Position numbers and translations under genes: made by a program. The notes beneath the pieces were generated by a model. It saw nothing but the letters and a program-made list of their open reading frames with translations, searched no databases and was not told the origin of the DNA. This document shows positions 9,458-16,867 of a stretch of DNA of 64,000 nt, in pieces. The stretch comes from an uncultured Pseudohongiella sp. (GTDB lineage Bacteria > Pseudomonadota > Gammaproteobacteria > Pseudomonadales > Pseudohongiellaceae): NCBI GenBank assembly GCA_951812965.1, contig OX638341.1, forward strand, positions 974,438 through 1,038,437, written 5' to 3'. Numbering within the stretch: position 1 is the first letter of the stretch; each line of letters begins with the position of its first letter.

Positions 9458-10298
9458 GATTCGTCTCCTTTTGTTGAAAATCGCCGACGGCGCCGGCCTG
9501 GAAGAAATAGAGCGGCAAGGCGCCGAGATAGCGCCATTGCTCGGGATTGAGGCGGAAGAACGGTTCGAAAAAGCGCACAAGCTCCGCGGTAATGCGCCGG
9601 GCCGCCCGGGCCAGCGATTCGCCGCGGAATCGCTCCGGCTCTATCTGCGCGCCAAGTACGAGCCGTTCCCGCTTGCCGTCGAACCAGTTGATTACCGGCA
9701 GCAAGGGGATGCGATTGGTTAGGCTCAACATCGCCGGACCGCGGGAAAACCAGGCCTGGCGGAAAAGGAAATCAGCTTGTATGCGGCCGCCGAATTGTTC
9801 GCCCAGATCGCAAAACGTAATGAATTGAACGCCCGGGCGGCGCAGCAGCCGCGCCAGGCCGGCAATGCCCGCCTCCCGCGACAGCAGTTGCGAGTCCGGC
9901 CCCATCGCGTTTGCGCCGAACGCAAGTTTCATGTTGGCGAAATAGGCCGCGCTGCCGGGCGCCTGGGACATGAACACGACCTTCGCGTGGGGGGTGACGG
10001 TAGCCCCCAACAGGTTCAGGCCGTAGATGTAGTCGCCGAAGTGATAGGACGTAAGCAGGCGGGAACGGGGGTCGTCTGCGAGCAGTTCCCGAAAGCCTTT
10101 TTGTTGCGGAAAGTCGAGGCGGGCGACATGCCGCCGCAGATCGGCCTCGGCAAGGCGGTTATTGCGCCGGCGCTCAAGCTCCGCCAGCCATTTCCGGTTT
10201 GCCGCGAGCAGTCGGCGGGTGCGCCCGCGCGGCTCGCGCAGGAAAGCCGAGACGGCGGCCACCTGCTCCGCGGGAAATTCGGATTCTTGCCGGTTCAT
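9408..10298 (-). CDS. LpxL/HtrB-like acyltransferase (LPLAT fold), variant active site
   Basis: 296 residues from ATG 10298 (an upstream TTG at 10331 is possible). Similarity to the lipid A late acyltransferase superfamily is seen in LLTSYHFGDYIYGLNLLGA, FCDLGEQFGGRIQADFLFRQAWFSRGPAMLSLTNRIPLLPVINW and LNPEQWRYLGALPLYF. The usual H(X4)D/E catalytic motif is not canonical: H86 is followed by FGDYI, so the acidic residue is at +3. It may still be an acyl-ACP-using enzyme given the carrier protein it overlaps by 50 bases. First gene of the operon that ends in the C39 exporter. Alternatively it may be a non-catalytic relative. Confidence 0.75.
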   Translation of the reverse strand: MNRQESEFPAEQVAAVSAFLREPRGRTRRLLAANRKWLAELERRRNNRLAEADLRRHVARLDFPQQKGFRELLADDPRSRLLTSYHFGDYIYGLNLLGATVTPHAKVVFMSQAPGSAAYFANMKLAFGANAMGPDSQLLSREAGIAGLARLLRRPGVQFITFCDLGEQFGGRIQADFLFRQAWFSRGPAMLSLTNRIPLLPVINWFDGKRERLVLGAQIEPERFRGESLARAARRITAELVRFFEPFFRLNPEQWRYLGALPLYFFQAGAVGDFQQKETNHAGTGQDLATARTVHR

Positions 10299-10389
10299 GA
10301 TTGCGCCCTGGTCTGAGAGATTGCGCATCAATGTAGGCGAGGGTTTGCGAGCCTGCTAAATTTTCACGAAAAATAGTTTGGCGCGGTGC

Positions 10390-10413
10390 GGGCGAGGCAT
10401 GCCTCGCCCCTAC
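10390..10413. repeat. Palindromic REP-like repeat
   Basis: GGGCGAGGCATGCCTCGCCC followed by CTAC, between the acyltransferase-like gene and pepQ. It faces a decayed copy at 10457-10480 with the CTAC/GTAG tails pointing inward, the opposite of the outward-tailed doublets elsewhere. Confidence 0.9.
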
Positions 10414-10456
10414 GATGCCCTGATTTTCTGTGGCTTCCTGTTGCTGCATTGAATCT

Positions 10457-10480
10457 GTAGAGGCGACGCATACCTCGCCC
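10457..10480. repeat. Decayed palindromic REP-like repeat
   Basis: Reads GTAG, then AGGCGACGCATACCTCGCCC. It matches the family except that the arms are mismatched (CGACGCA against TACCTCG). It occupies the place where the -35 element of the downstream pepQ promoter would fall. Confidence 0.8.
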
Positions 10481-10490
10481 GTGGATTCTG

Positions 10491-10496
10491 TATAAT
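10491..10496 (+). promoter_or_regulatory. Candidate -10 element (TATAAT) for pepQ
   Basis: A perfect TATAAT 38 bases before the pepQ ATG. At 17-base spacing the -35 position reads GCATAC, a poor match that lies inside the repeat at 10457-10480, so the repeat may have altered or supplied the upstream half of this promoter. Confidence 0.45.
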
Positions 10497-10533
10497 CGCG
10501 TCAGTCAGGCTGGCTGTGCTATCTGGAGTGGGA

Positions 10534-11862
10534 ATGAACGAAACAAACGGCTACCCGCAACATGTTTCCTGCTTGCAGGATCTGTACGAGCGGTCAATTG
10601 ACGGTACGTTCGAAGGCGTGCTCCTGCACAGCGGCGGCGAGGGCTGTTACTTCGCCGACGACCGCGCAATCCCCTTCCAGGCCTATGGCCATTTCGGCCA
10701 TTGGCTTCCCGTCAACCGGCCCGATCAGTTCCTGCTGGTCCGGCCCGGGCGCAAGCCTGTTTACTACCCGGTCGTACCCGCGGACTACTGGTACGAGCAG
10801 GGCTTTCCCATCGACGAACAATGGCGTGAAGCCCTGGAACTGCAGCCGGTGTCGGCGGTCGGGGAGATACCGGCGCCAGGCAAGGGGATCGCGTATCTGG
10901 GACCCGATTCCGCTATCGCGGAGGGCATGGGAGTCGACCTCGAAAATTGCAATCCGGAAGCGCTGGTCCACCGGCTCGATTTTGCCCGCGCCATAAAGAC
11001 CCCGTACGAAACCGAACAGCTACGAGCGGCCAACCGGCTCGCGATACGCGGCCACCAGGCGGCCCGCGTGTGCTTTCTCGCGGGCGGCAGCGAATTCGAC
11101 ATCCATCTCGCTTTTCTCGAAGCCTGCCGGCAAATTGAGGAAGAATTGCCTTATACGCCGATCATCGCGCTCGACGAGAAATCGGCGATACTTCACTACC
11201 AGCACAAGCGGCGGCAGTTGGCCAATCCGGCGCGAGTGCTGCTGATCGACGCCGGCTGCCGGGTCAACGGTTATTGTTCGGATGTGACCCGAACCTGGAC
11301 CGGTCATACGGCAAATCCGCTATTCCAGGACCTGGTCGCCGGAATGGACGAATTGCATCAGGAACTCGTGCGTGTAGTCAGGCCGGAACTGGAATATGTG
11401 GATCTGCATCTGAGCGCGCTGCGCAAACTGGCGGATTTGCTGCTTGCGCTCGGAATCTGCCGCGGCGACTCGGAGCAACTTTGGGATGAGAAAATCCCCC
11501 AGTTGTTCATGCCACACGGCGTCGGACATCTGCTCGGGGTCCAGGTCCACGACGTTGGCGGCCGGCAGCGAGACGCCACGGGCGCCCAGTCGCCGCCTCC
11601 CGAGCATTCCCCGGCCTTGCGCACCACACGCGGCATGGAGGAGAACATGGTGTTTACGATCGAGCCGGGTTGTTACTTCATTCCCCTGTTGCTAGAGCCC
11701 GCGCGCAAGTCGCCGGCCGCCGCGCTGATCGACTGGAATTCCGTCGACGCCTTGTACGACCACGGCGGAGTGAGAATCGAGGACAATGTCCGCGTCACCG
11801 CCGACGGCGTGGAAAACATTACTCGGGACGCAATGGATCCGGCGCCTGCAGCAGCCGCCTGA
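10534..11862 (+). CDS. pepQ: Xaa-Pro dipeptidase (PepQ, M24B family)
   Basis: Cytoplasmic dimetal peptidase that removes the residue before proline in dipeptides. 442 residues, close to the 440 typical of PepQ. The C-terminal pita-bread domain has all five metal ligands in order: D in LLIDAGCR, D in YCSDVTRTW, H in FMPHGVGHLLG, E in VFTIEPGCY and E in GVRIEDNVR. The PepQ-specific VQVHDVGG block follows the metal His. ATG at 10534 is preceded by CTGGAG; a GTG at 10516 is less likely. Its 3' end overlaps the convergent waaA by 44 bases. Confidence 0.95.
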   Translation: MNETNGYPQHVSCLQDLYERSIDGTFEGVLLHSGGEGCYFADDRAIPFQAYGHFGHWLPVNRPDQFLLVRPGRKPVYYPVVPADYWYEQGFPIDEQWREALELQPVSAVGEIPAPGKGIAYLGPDSAIAEGMGVDLENCNPEALVHRLDFARAIKTPYETEQLRAANRLAIRGHQAARVCFLAGGSEFDIHLAFLEACRQIEEELPYTPIIALDEKSAILHYQHKRRQLANPARVLLIDAGCRVNGYCSDVTRTWTGHTANPLFQDLVAGMDELHQELVRVVRPELEYVDLHLSALRKLADLLLALGICRGDSEQLWDEKIPQLFMPHGVGHLLGVQVHDVGGRQRDATGAQSPPPEHSPALRTTRGMEENMVFTIEPGCYFIPLLLEPARKSPAAALIDWNSVDALYDHGGVRIEDNVRVTADGVENITRDAMDPAPAAAA

Positions 11863-13114
11863 TCTCCGCGAGAGTCAGTTCCAGCGCCTGCTGATTGGCG
11901 GCGATGACCGACTTGCCGGCCGCGCCCATCCGCTCGCGCGAGTCGCGGTCCGCCAGCAGTACATTCCAGGTATCGCCAAGCTCGCCGCTGTCCGCCGCGC
12001 TGCGCAGGGCGCCGGCATCTTCCAGCAGTTTGCAGACCGCGGCGAAATTGAAACGGGAAGGGCCGATGGTCACCGGCAATCCCATGGCGGCTGGTTCGAG
12101 CACGTTGTGGCAGCCGGTATCGACCAGGCTGCCGCCGACGAAGGCGATATCGGCGCTGGCGAAATACTGCATCATCTCGCCCATGGAATCGCCGATGACG
12201 ATTCGGGTTTCATCTTCAAGACTCCCGGCGCGGCTGCGCCGACCGGTGGCGAAGCCTGCTTCGGAGCAAAGTTCGAACACCTGCTCGAATCGCTCCGGAT
12301 GGCGCGGCACGATCAGCAACCTGGATTGCGGGTGCTTTTCGAGACAGCACCGAAACGCCTGCAAAACGGCTGGTTCCTCGCCTTCCCGCGTACTGGCCGC
12401 GACGATCAGTTGGCGCTCGCCCTTCCAGGTTTCGATCGGGGCAAGCGGCGGCGTTTGCCCGCCCGGTCCATCATGCAAGGCGAACTTCAGGCTTCCCGTT
12501 ACCCGCGGCGCTTCAGCGCCCAGATTCCGGAATCGCGCGGCGTCATCCTCCGCCTGGACGCAAATCGTGTGAATCTGCCGCAACATGTTCCGGGTCAGGC
12601 CCTTGACGCGGGAATAGGAGCGCAGGGATTTTTCCGAAAGGCGGCCGTTCGCCAGCAATATCTTCAATCCCCCGCGGTGCGCCAGATGAATGGTGTTCGG
12701 CCATAACTCGGTTTCCATCAGGATCAGCATTTTCGGCCGGAAGGCGGCAAGGAATCGGTTTACGATCCAGGTTGCGTCGTAGGGCGCATAATGATGAATT
12801 ACGCTGTCTCCCATTTGCTGCCGCACGCGGTCCGCGCCCGTGGGAGTCATCGTGCTCACGACGAATTGCAACTCCGGCATCTCGGCTTGCAGCGCCGACA
12901 CCAGCGGCGCGGCCGCCATGCTTTCGCCGACGGAAACCGCATGCAGCCAGATGGTGGTTCTTTCCGGGTCAAGGGAATCCGGCGCCCGAATGCGGCCGAA
13001 TCGTTCGCCGATTCGCTGGCTGTACGCAGGCGATTTGCGCGAGCGCCAGAGCAGCCGAATCCATATCAACGGCAGGGCCAGGGTGAAAATAATGCTGTAG
13101 ATCGCTCGCTGCAT
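11819..13114 (-). CDS. waaA: 3-deoxy-D-manno-octulosonic acid (Kdo) transferase
   Basis: Adds Kdo to lipid IVA on the cytoplasmic face of the inner membrane, the first step of LPS core assembly. 431 residues starting MQRAIYSIIFTLALPLIWIRLLWRS, with the N-terminal membrane anchor typical of WaaA. Family blocks include WLHAVSVGESMAA, LQFVVSTMTPTGADRVRQQ, MLILMETELWPN, LANGRLSEKSLRSYSR, IVAASTREGEEPAVL and FVGGSLVDTGCHNVLEPAAMGLPVTIGPSRFNF. It is a GT-B fold, family GT30. ATG at 13114 is preferred to that at 13150. It is divergent from the FAD oxidoreductase. Confidence 0.96.
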   Translation of the reverse strand: MQRAIYSIIFTLALPLIWIRLLWRSRKSPAYSQRIGERFGRIRAPDSLDPERTTIWLHAVSVGESMAAAPLVSALQAEMPELQFVVSTMTPTGADRVRQQMGDSVIHHYAPYDATWIVNRFLAAFRPKMLILMETELWPNTIHLAHRGGLKILLANGRLSEKSLRSYSRVKGLTRNMLRQIHTICVQAEDDAARFRNLGAEAPRVTGSLKFALHDGPGGQTPPLAPIETWKGERQLIVAASTREGEEPAVLQAFRCCLEKHPQSRLLIVPRHPERFEQVFELCSEAGFATGRRSRAGSLEDETRIVIGDSMGEMMQYFASADIAFVGGSLVDTGCHNVLEPAAMGLPVTIGPSRFNFAAVCKLLEDAGALRSAADSGELGDTWNVLLADRDSRERMGAAGKSVIAANQQALELTLAEIRRLLQAPDPLRPE

Positions 13115-13214
13115 GGGGGAAGCCGGTCCGGGCGCGGACGGGCGCCCCATGAACTGCCGCCGTGTCTGCGGTATTCTTGAGCCGGCCCGGCCACAATGCG
13201 GGAAAAGTTAAAGG

Positions 13215-14435
13215 ATGCCCTCCAGCTATTCAACTGACATCGTCATATTCGGCGGCGGCGTGGCGGGATTATGGCTGCTCAACCGGCTGACCGCAGAAGG
13301 CTATCAGGCGATACTGCTGGAGCGGGACCGGCTCGGTGGTGGGCAATCGATCCATTCCCAGGGAATCATCCACGGCGGGCTCAAGTACGCCCTGCATGGC
13401 GCCTTCGGTGGCGCGTCCCGGGCGATCGCCGACATGCCTCGGCGCTGGCGTGACTGCATCGAGGGAAATGGCGAAATCGACCTTTCCGCCTGCCGGGTCC
13501 TGAGCCCGCGTTTCCAGCTCTGGTCGGGCGCCGGCCTCGGCGCCGGCATGAAAGTCTTTCTCGGCAGCAAGGCGATTGCCGGCAAGACCGAACCGGCCGT
13601 GCCGGAAGAAATCCCGGAAATATTGCGCGGCCGCGGCGCTGTGTACAATCTGCCCGATTTCGTGATCGACAGTGCATCGCTGATCGAAGCGCTGGCTGCG
13701 CCGCATCAAAGCCGGATTCACTCGATCGGATTTCATGGATCCGCCGATTCGGAGAACTGTATCGAGTTCACATGCGCCGCCGCCTGCCGCGAATTGATCT
13801 TGCGCACGACGGGGAAACCGTTGACGATCAAGGCGCGGCGCTACATTTTCTGCGCCGGCGAGGGCAACGAGAGATTGATCGAACTGGCAGGCCTGCTGCT
13901 CCCCCGCTGCCAGACGAGGCCGCTCAAGATGGTTTCGGTCAGTGGAACTTCGCTACCGCCAATCTTCATGCATGTACTCGGAGAGGGTTTGAGTGCCACG
14001 CCGCGTTTGACCGTTACTTCCCATGTCAATAGTGCCGGTGAGACGGTGTGGTATCTGGGCGGACAACTTGCTGAATACGGAACAGTGCGTACCGACTCCG
14101 CGCAAATCGACGCGGCAAAAAGTCAACTTGCCGATTTGCTGCCCGAGGTGTACTTGAACGATCTCCGCTGGCGCTGTCTCGACATCAACAGGGCGGAACC
14201 GGCGAGCCCCGAAGGTCGCAGACCCGAAAATGCCAGCGTGAGTGCGGAACAGGACATCATCGTCGCCTGGCCCACCAAGCTCACGCTCGCGCCGGTGCTG
14301 GCGGACATGGTGATGCGAAGCCTGCGCGAAGATGGAATCGAGCCCCGAGCGGGCCCGAACCCGGATCTGACAGTGGGGCGGCTCACGCCCGGACTGCCCG
14401 GCCCACCGCCGCTGGCGCGGCCTTATTGGAACTGA
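13215..14435 (+). CDS. FAD-dependent oxidoreductase, DAO superfamily
   Basis: 406 residues. The N-terminal dinucleotide-binding fold is IVIFGGGVAGLWLLNRLTAEGYQAILLERDRLGGGQS (GxGxxG with a following acidic residue), and the block IHSQGIIHGGLKY resembles the FAD-contact region of glycerol-3-phosphate and 2-hydroxyglutarate dehydrogenases. A second FAD contact is IFCAGEGNERLIEL. No membrane segment or signal is seen, so it is cytoplasmic. The substrate cannot be named. It ends 4 bases before an aldo/keto reductase, so the two probably act together or share a substrate. Confidence 0.85.
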   Translation: MPSSYSTDIVIFGGGVAGLWLLNRLTAEGYQAILLERDRLGGGQSIHSQGIIHGGLKYALHGAFGGASRAIADMPRRWRDCIEGNGEIDLSACRVLSPRFQLWSGAGLGAGMKVFLGSKAIAGKTEPAVPEEIPEILRGRGAVYNLPDFVIDSASLIEALAAPHQSRIHSIGFHGSADSENCIEFTCAAACRELILRTTGKPLTIKARRYIFCAGEGNERLIELAGLLLPRCQTRPLKMVSVSGTSLPPIFMHVLGEGLSATPRLTVTSHVNSAGETVWYLGGQLAEYGTVRTDSAQIDAAKSQLADLLPEVYLNDLRWRCLDINRAEPASPEGRRPENASVSAEQDIIVAWPTKLTLAPVLADMVMRSLREDGIEPRAGPNPDLTVGRLTPGLPGPPPLARPYWN

Positions 14436-14439
14436 GTTC

Positions 14440-15294
14440 ATGTTGCCCAAACGCGACCTCGGCACCACCGGCATGCGGGTTTCCTGCCTCGGCCTCGGCA
14501 CGGTGAAATTCGGCCGCAACCGGGATGTGAAATACCCGGAAGGTTTCGAACTGCCTTCCGACAGGGAAATCACCGCATTGCTCGATCTGGCCCGGGAAGC
14601 CGGGATAAACCTGCTCGACACCGCTCCAGCCTATGGCAGCAGCGAACGGCGTATCGGCAGGCTCTTGCCGGACCGTGACAACTGGCTGCTTGGCACCAAG
14701 GTCGGAGAAATCTTCGAAGGAGGCCATTCGCGGTTCGATTTTTCCGCTGCCCATGTACGCGAAAGCATCGAACAAAGCCTGCGTCATCTGCGCACCGACC
14801 GTCTCGACCTGGTGCTGATCCATTCCGACGGCAACGACCTCGACATCCTCGACAAGTCCGACTGCCTCGAAACCCTGGAACGAATGCGCCGCGAAGGCCT
14901 GCTGCGCGCCGTCGGCATGAGTTCCAAGACTATCGAAGGCGGCCTGCGCGCGATAGAACTCGTCGACGTGCTCATGCTTACCTACAACCGATCCGACACC
15001 AGCCAGAAGCCGGTAATCGACCAGGCGCAAAAAGCCGGCAAGGGAGTCCTCATAAAGAAAGGCCTCGCCAGCGGACACGCCGTCCACGGCAAGAGCGATT
15101 CAGTCGCCGACAACTTCCGCTTCCTGCTCGAACCCCCCGGCATCTCATCCGTAATCGTCGGAACCATAAACCCCGACCACCTCCGCAAAAACATCGAGGC
15201 GGTTATAGCTACAGGGCCGCCGCCAAAGCCGGCGCCCGTCGCCACGCTCGACGAGGTTCTGGCCGAACTGGACCGTTCCCGTAGTGACAGATAA
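14440..15294 (+). CDS. Aldo/keto reductase
   Basis: 284 residues, TIM-barrel NAD(P)H oxidoreductase. It starts LPKRDLGTTGMRVSCLGLGTVKFGRN. The catalytic tetrad is visible: D and Y in NLLDTAPAYGSSERRIG, K in WLLGTKVGE and H in LVLIHSDGNDL. The nucleotide-binding end includes ISSVIVGTINPDHLRKNIEAV. It is co-transcribed with the FAD oxidoreductase 4 bases upstream. Its last 24 codons plus 19 bases of downstream sequence (15224-15313) are repeated at 16284-16373 beyond a toxin-antitoxin pair, so the 3' end appears to be an insertion target. Confidence 0.93.
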   Translation: MLPKRDLGTTGMRVSCLGLGTVKFGRNRDVKYPEGFELPSDREITALLDLAREAGINLLDTAPAYGSSERRIGRLLPDRDNWLLGTKVGEIFEGGHSRFDFSAAHVRESIEQSLRHLRTDRLDLVLIHSDGNDLDILDKSDCLETLERMRREGLLRAVGMSSKTIEGGLRAIELVDVLMLTYNRSDTSQKPVIDQAQKAGKGVLIKKGLASGHAVHGKSDSVADNFRFLLEPPGISSVIVGTINPDHLRKNIEAVIATGPPPKPAPVATLDEVLAELDRSRSDR

Positions 15295-15313
15295 ACAATC
15301 TCGACGCATACGT
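15224..15313. repeat. 90-bp direct repeat, copy 1 (3' end of aldo/keto reductase)
   Basis: Matches 16284-16373 with 7 differences, all in the first half; the final 41 bases are identical. Copy 1 encodes the C-terminus and stop of the reductase. The two copies bracket the FitAB module. The stretch 15314-15448 between this repeat and the toxin shows no gene. Confidence 0.95.
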
Positions 15314-15448
15314 GTGCAGGTTCAAATACACGCGGTCACGGGACGCCTATGTCCGGGAATTCCGACGGCGAAGTCTCCACCCGCTAAAGTGGACTGGCGC
15401 CAGTGCGAGCCGACGGTCTTGATTAGCGGAAAGTCACGGCATTTCAGG

Positions 15449-15871
15449 TCATGCGGTCGTCCAGGGATTGACGACCTTTACATTGAAACTTTCAAAGTCA
15501 GAGGCGTTCCGCGTTGCCACGGTCAGACCGCGGGACTGGGCGATCGCCGCGATCTGACAGTCCGCCGGAGAGGTTGCACGGCCAGCGGCTCGGCGAGCGG
15601 CGGCAATCTCCGCGTATGCACGCGCCGCGTCGCTGTCAAATGCAAGAATCCGTCCGCTGAAGTCCTCCCGCAAGATCGCCTCAATGGCAGACGCGAGTGC
15701 TGTTCGGCGTCGTCCGACCGGTAGAATCGCGACGCCGTAGCGAAGCTCCGCCTCGCCGACCGCTGAGAAATACAATTGCATGGCCTCGCGGGCTCCTACC
15801 CAAATTTCGACGGCGGGATCGGGATTCGGCCGCAAGAGTTCGGATACGACGTTCGTATCTAATAGAATCAT
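15449..15871 (-). CDS. PIN-domain toxin (FitB/VapC type)
   Basis: 140 residues, a metal-dependent RNase of the VapBC/FitAB type II toxin group. It starts MILLDTNVVSELLRPNPDP, the usual PIN start. The acidic metal-binding residues are D5, E42 (GEAELRYG), D104 (SPADCQIAA) and D125 (RNASDFESF), so it looks intact. The LDTNVVSE and TRNASDF motifs and the length fit FitB-like toxins. It lies 10 bases downstream of its antitoxin on the same strand. The operon is bracketed by a 90-bp direct repeat. Confidence 0.93.
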   Translation of the reverse strand: MILLDTNVVSELLRPNPDPAVEIWVGAREAMQLYFSAVGEAELRYGVAILPVGRRRTALASAIEAILREDFSGRILAFDSDAARAYAEIAAARRAAGRATSPADCQIAAIAQSRGLTVATRNASDFESFNVKVVNPWTTA

Positions 15872-15881
15872 CCATGTCGCC

Positions 15882-16124
15882 TCAATCGAAGGAAGGTGGT
15901 TCGCGCATCGGAACGCGTGGCGGCAGTTCCAGGTCTACTCCGCCGAGAGGAGCGATACGGGCGCGTATGGTGCTTGCCAGATTTCGAGGCGTCTTCTTGA
16001 GTTCGACTGCTTCGCGCAGGATCAATCTCGCTTCTTCTTCCATGGAGCGGTGGTGTTCGGCGGCACGCACGCGCAACAGCCTTTTCACATCGTCGTCAAG
16101 GTTTCGGATCGTGATGCTCGCCAT
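15882..16124 (-). CDS. FitA-like ribbon-helix-helix antitoxin
   Basis: 80 residues from ATG 16124, which has an AAGGAGGAC site. The N-terminus MASITIRNLDDDVKRLLRVRAAEHHRSMEEEARLIL is the FitA/VapB DNA-binding arm and helices; the C-terminal tail (LASTIRARIAPLGGVDLELPPR) should wrap the PIN toxin. It is expected to bind its own promoter with the toxin. An in-frame ATG at 16178 would lie inside the promoter and operator described here and is rejected. Confidence 0.92.
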   Translation of the reverse strand: MASITIRNLDDDVKRLLRVRAAEHHRSMEEEARLILREAVELKKTPRNLASTIRARIAPLGGVDLELPPRVPMREPPSFD

Positions 16125-16153
16125 GGTCAAGTCCTCCTTGTGGTTCGTATCCC

Positions 16154-16182
16154 AATATATTTGTTGATTGCGATGCAATCAA
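16154..16182 (-). promoter_or_regulatory. FitAB promoter with embedded palindromic operator
   Basis: Read on the minus strand: -35 TTGATT (16182-16177), a 17-base spacer and -10 TATATT (16159-16154). A perfect palindrome, TTGATTGC-ATC-GCAATCAA (16164-16182), starts at the -35 and fills most of the spacer. This is the layout expected for autorepression by a ribbon-helix-helix antitoxin, though the binding itself is inferred. Confidence 0.65.
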
Positions 16183-16193
16183 GCCTGCACTGG

Positions 16194-16283
16194 GAAGGGG
16201 ACACCCATCGCGCAATTGCCGTAGCAATGGGACACCCATGGTGGCGCACCCATCATGGCGCCCATCAGAAGGATCCCATCAGT
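16194..16283. repeat. Cluster of GGGACACCCAT-type short repeats
   Basis: Contains GGGGACACCCATC (about 16199), ATGGGACACCCATGG (about 16229) and decayed forms GCGCACCCATCATGGCGCCCATC. The unit ATGGG-ACA-CCCAT is an imperfect palindrome. The same unit in the other orientation is inserted twice in waaC (31406-31447). It lies between the FitAB promoter and the second copy of the 90-bp direct repeat. Confidence 0.7.
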
Positions 16284-16373
16284 CAAAGCCGGCTCCCGTC
16301 GTCCCGCTCGAAGAGATTTTGGCCGAACTGGGCCGTTCCCGTAGTGACAGATAAACAATCTCGACGCATACGT
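16284..16373. repeat. 90-bp direct repeat, copy 2
   Basis: Second copy of the aldo/keto reductase 3' end (see 15224-15313). It still spells the reductase C-terminus (LAELGRSRSDR and stop) but has no reductase gene in front of it. Confidence 0.95.
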
Positions 16374-16383
16374 TGATGTTTTT

Positions 16384-16409
16384 GTTTCAGGTAATACCAT
16401 GTCTGAAAC
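16384..16409. promoter_or_regulatory. Inverted repeat GTTTCAG/CTGAAAC, possible operator
   Basis: Seven-base arms at 16384-16390 and 16403-16409 with a 12-base centre, 40 bases upstream of the Xre-type antitoxin pseudogene. Position and symmetry suit autoregulation; nothing more direct supports it. Confidence 0.35.
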
Positions 16410-16448
16410 GCATATGCGGTTTTTTGCGAGACTCAGGAGGAGTGAGGC

Positions 16449-16802
16449 ATGAGTCAGGCGATGGCAAAGCCGGTGGTGCAGTTTTTGACGCGCCTGCAGC
16501 AAACGGGAGGTTTAAAGGGCTGGGACATAGCCGCCAACTTCACTGGTGTCTCGATGTCGACCGTATCGCGATGGGGTGCGGGCCAGAAGTCCCCGCATCC
16601 CCGGACACAGCTGATTATTTCAGACTTGTCCTACGTCGTGACGAGACTCAGTGAATATTACAGCCAGTAAGAGATTCGAGCCTGGCTGTATGCGAGGCAC
16701 CCGCAACTTGAGGGTGAACGGGTAATCGATGTCATCCACGACCAAAGGACGGAACAAGTGATCGCCATACTCGATCGTTTGGATGCGGACGCTTATCTCT
16801 GA
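16449..16802 (+). pseudogene. Xre/MbcA/ParS-type antitoxin broken by an in-frame TAA
   Basis: From ATG 16449 (preceded by AGGAGGAGTGAGGC) 73 codons read MSQAMAKPVVQFLTRLQQ..., a helix-turn-helix with GVSMSTVSRWGAGQKSPHP and then ISDLSYVVTRLSEYYSQ. TAA stands at 16668-16670. In the same frame the next 43 codons read EIRAWLYARHPQLEGERVID followed by VIHDQRTEQVIAILDRLDADAYL and TGA, exactly the DUF2384 toxin-binding end of this antitoxin family. Intact relatives read YTPEEIRxWLYARHPQL here, so a Glu codon (GAA) changed to TAA is likely. The truncated product keeps only the DNA-binding part. No RES-type toxin is adjacent. Confidence 0.85.
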
Positions 16803-16867
16803 ACATGACGGGGGAGAATGGGGGCAGCCGTTTCCCCCCTCCAAAGTTTGAGCAGGATTGTGAGCTG

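Noticed and set aside
16373..16654. A 93-residue gene overlapping the antitoxin pseudogene in another frame
   Set aside because: No ribosome site and no recognisable motif, whereas the antitoxin frame has an AGGAGG site and family similarity on both sides of the TAA.
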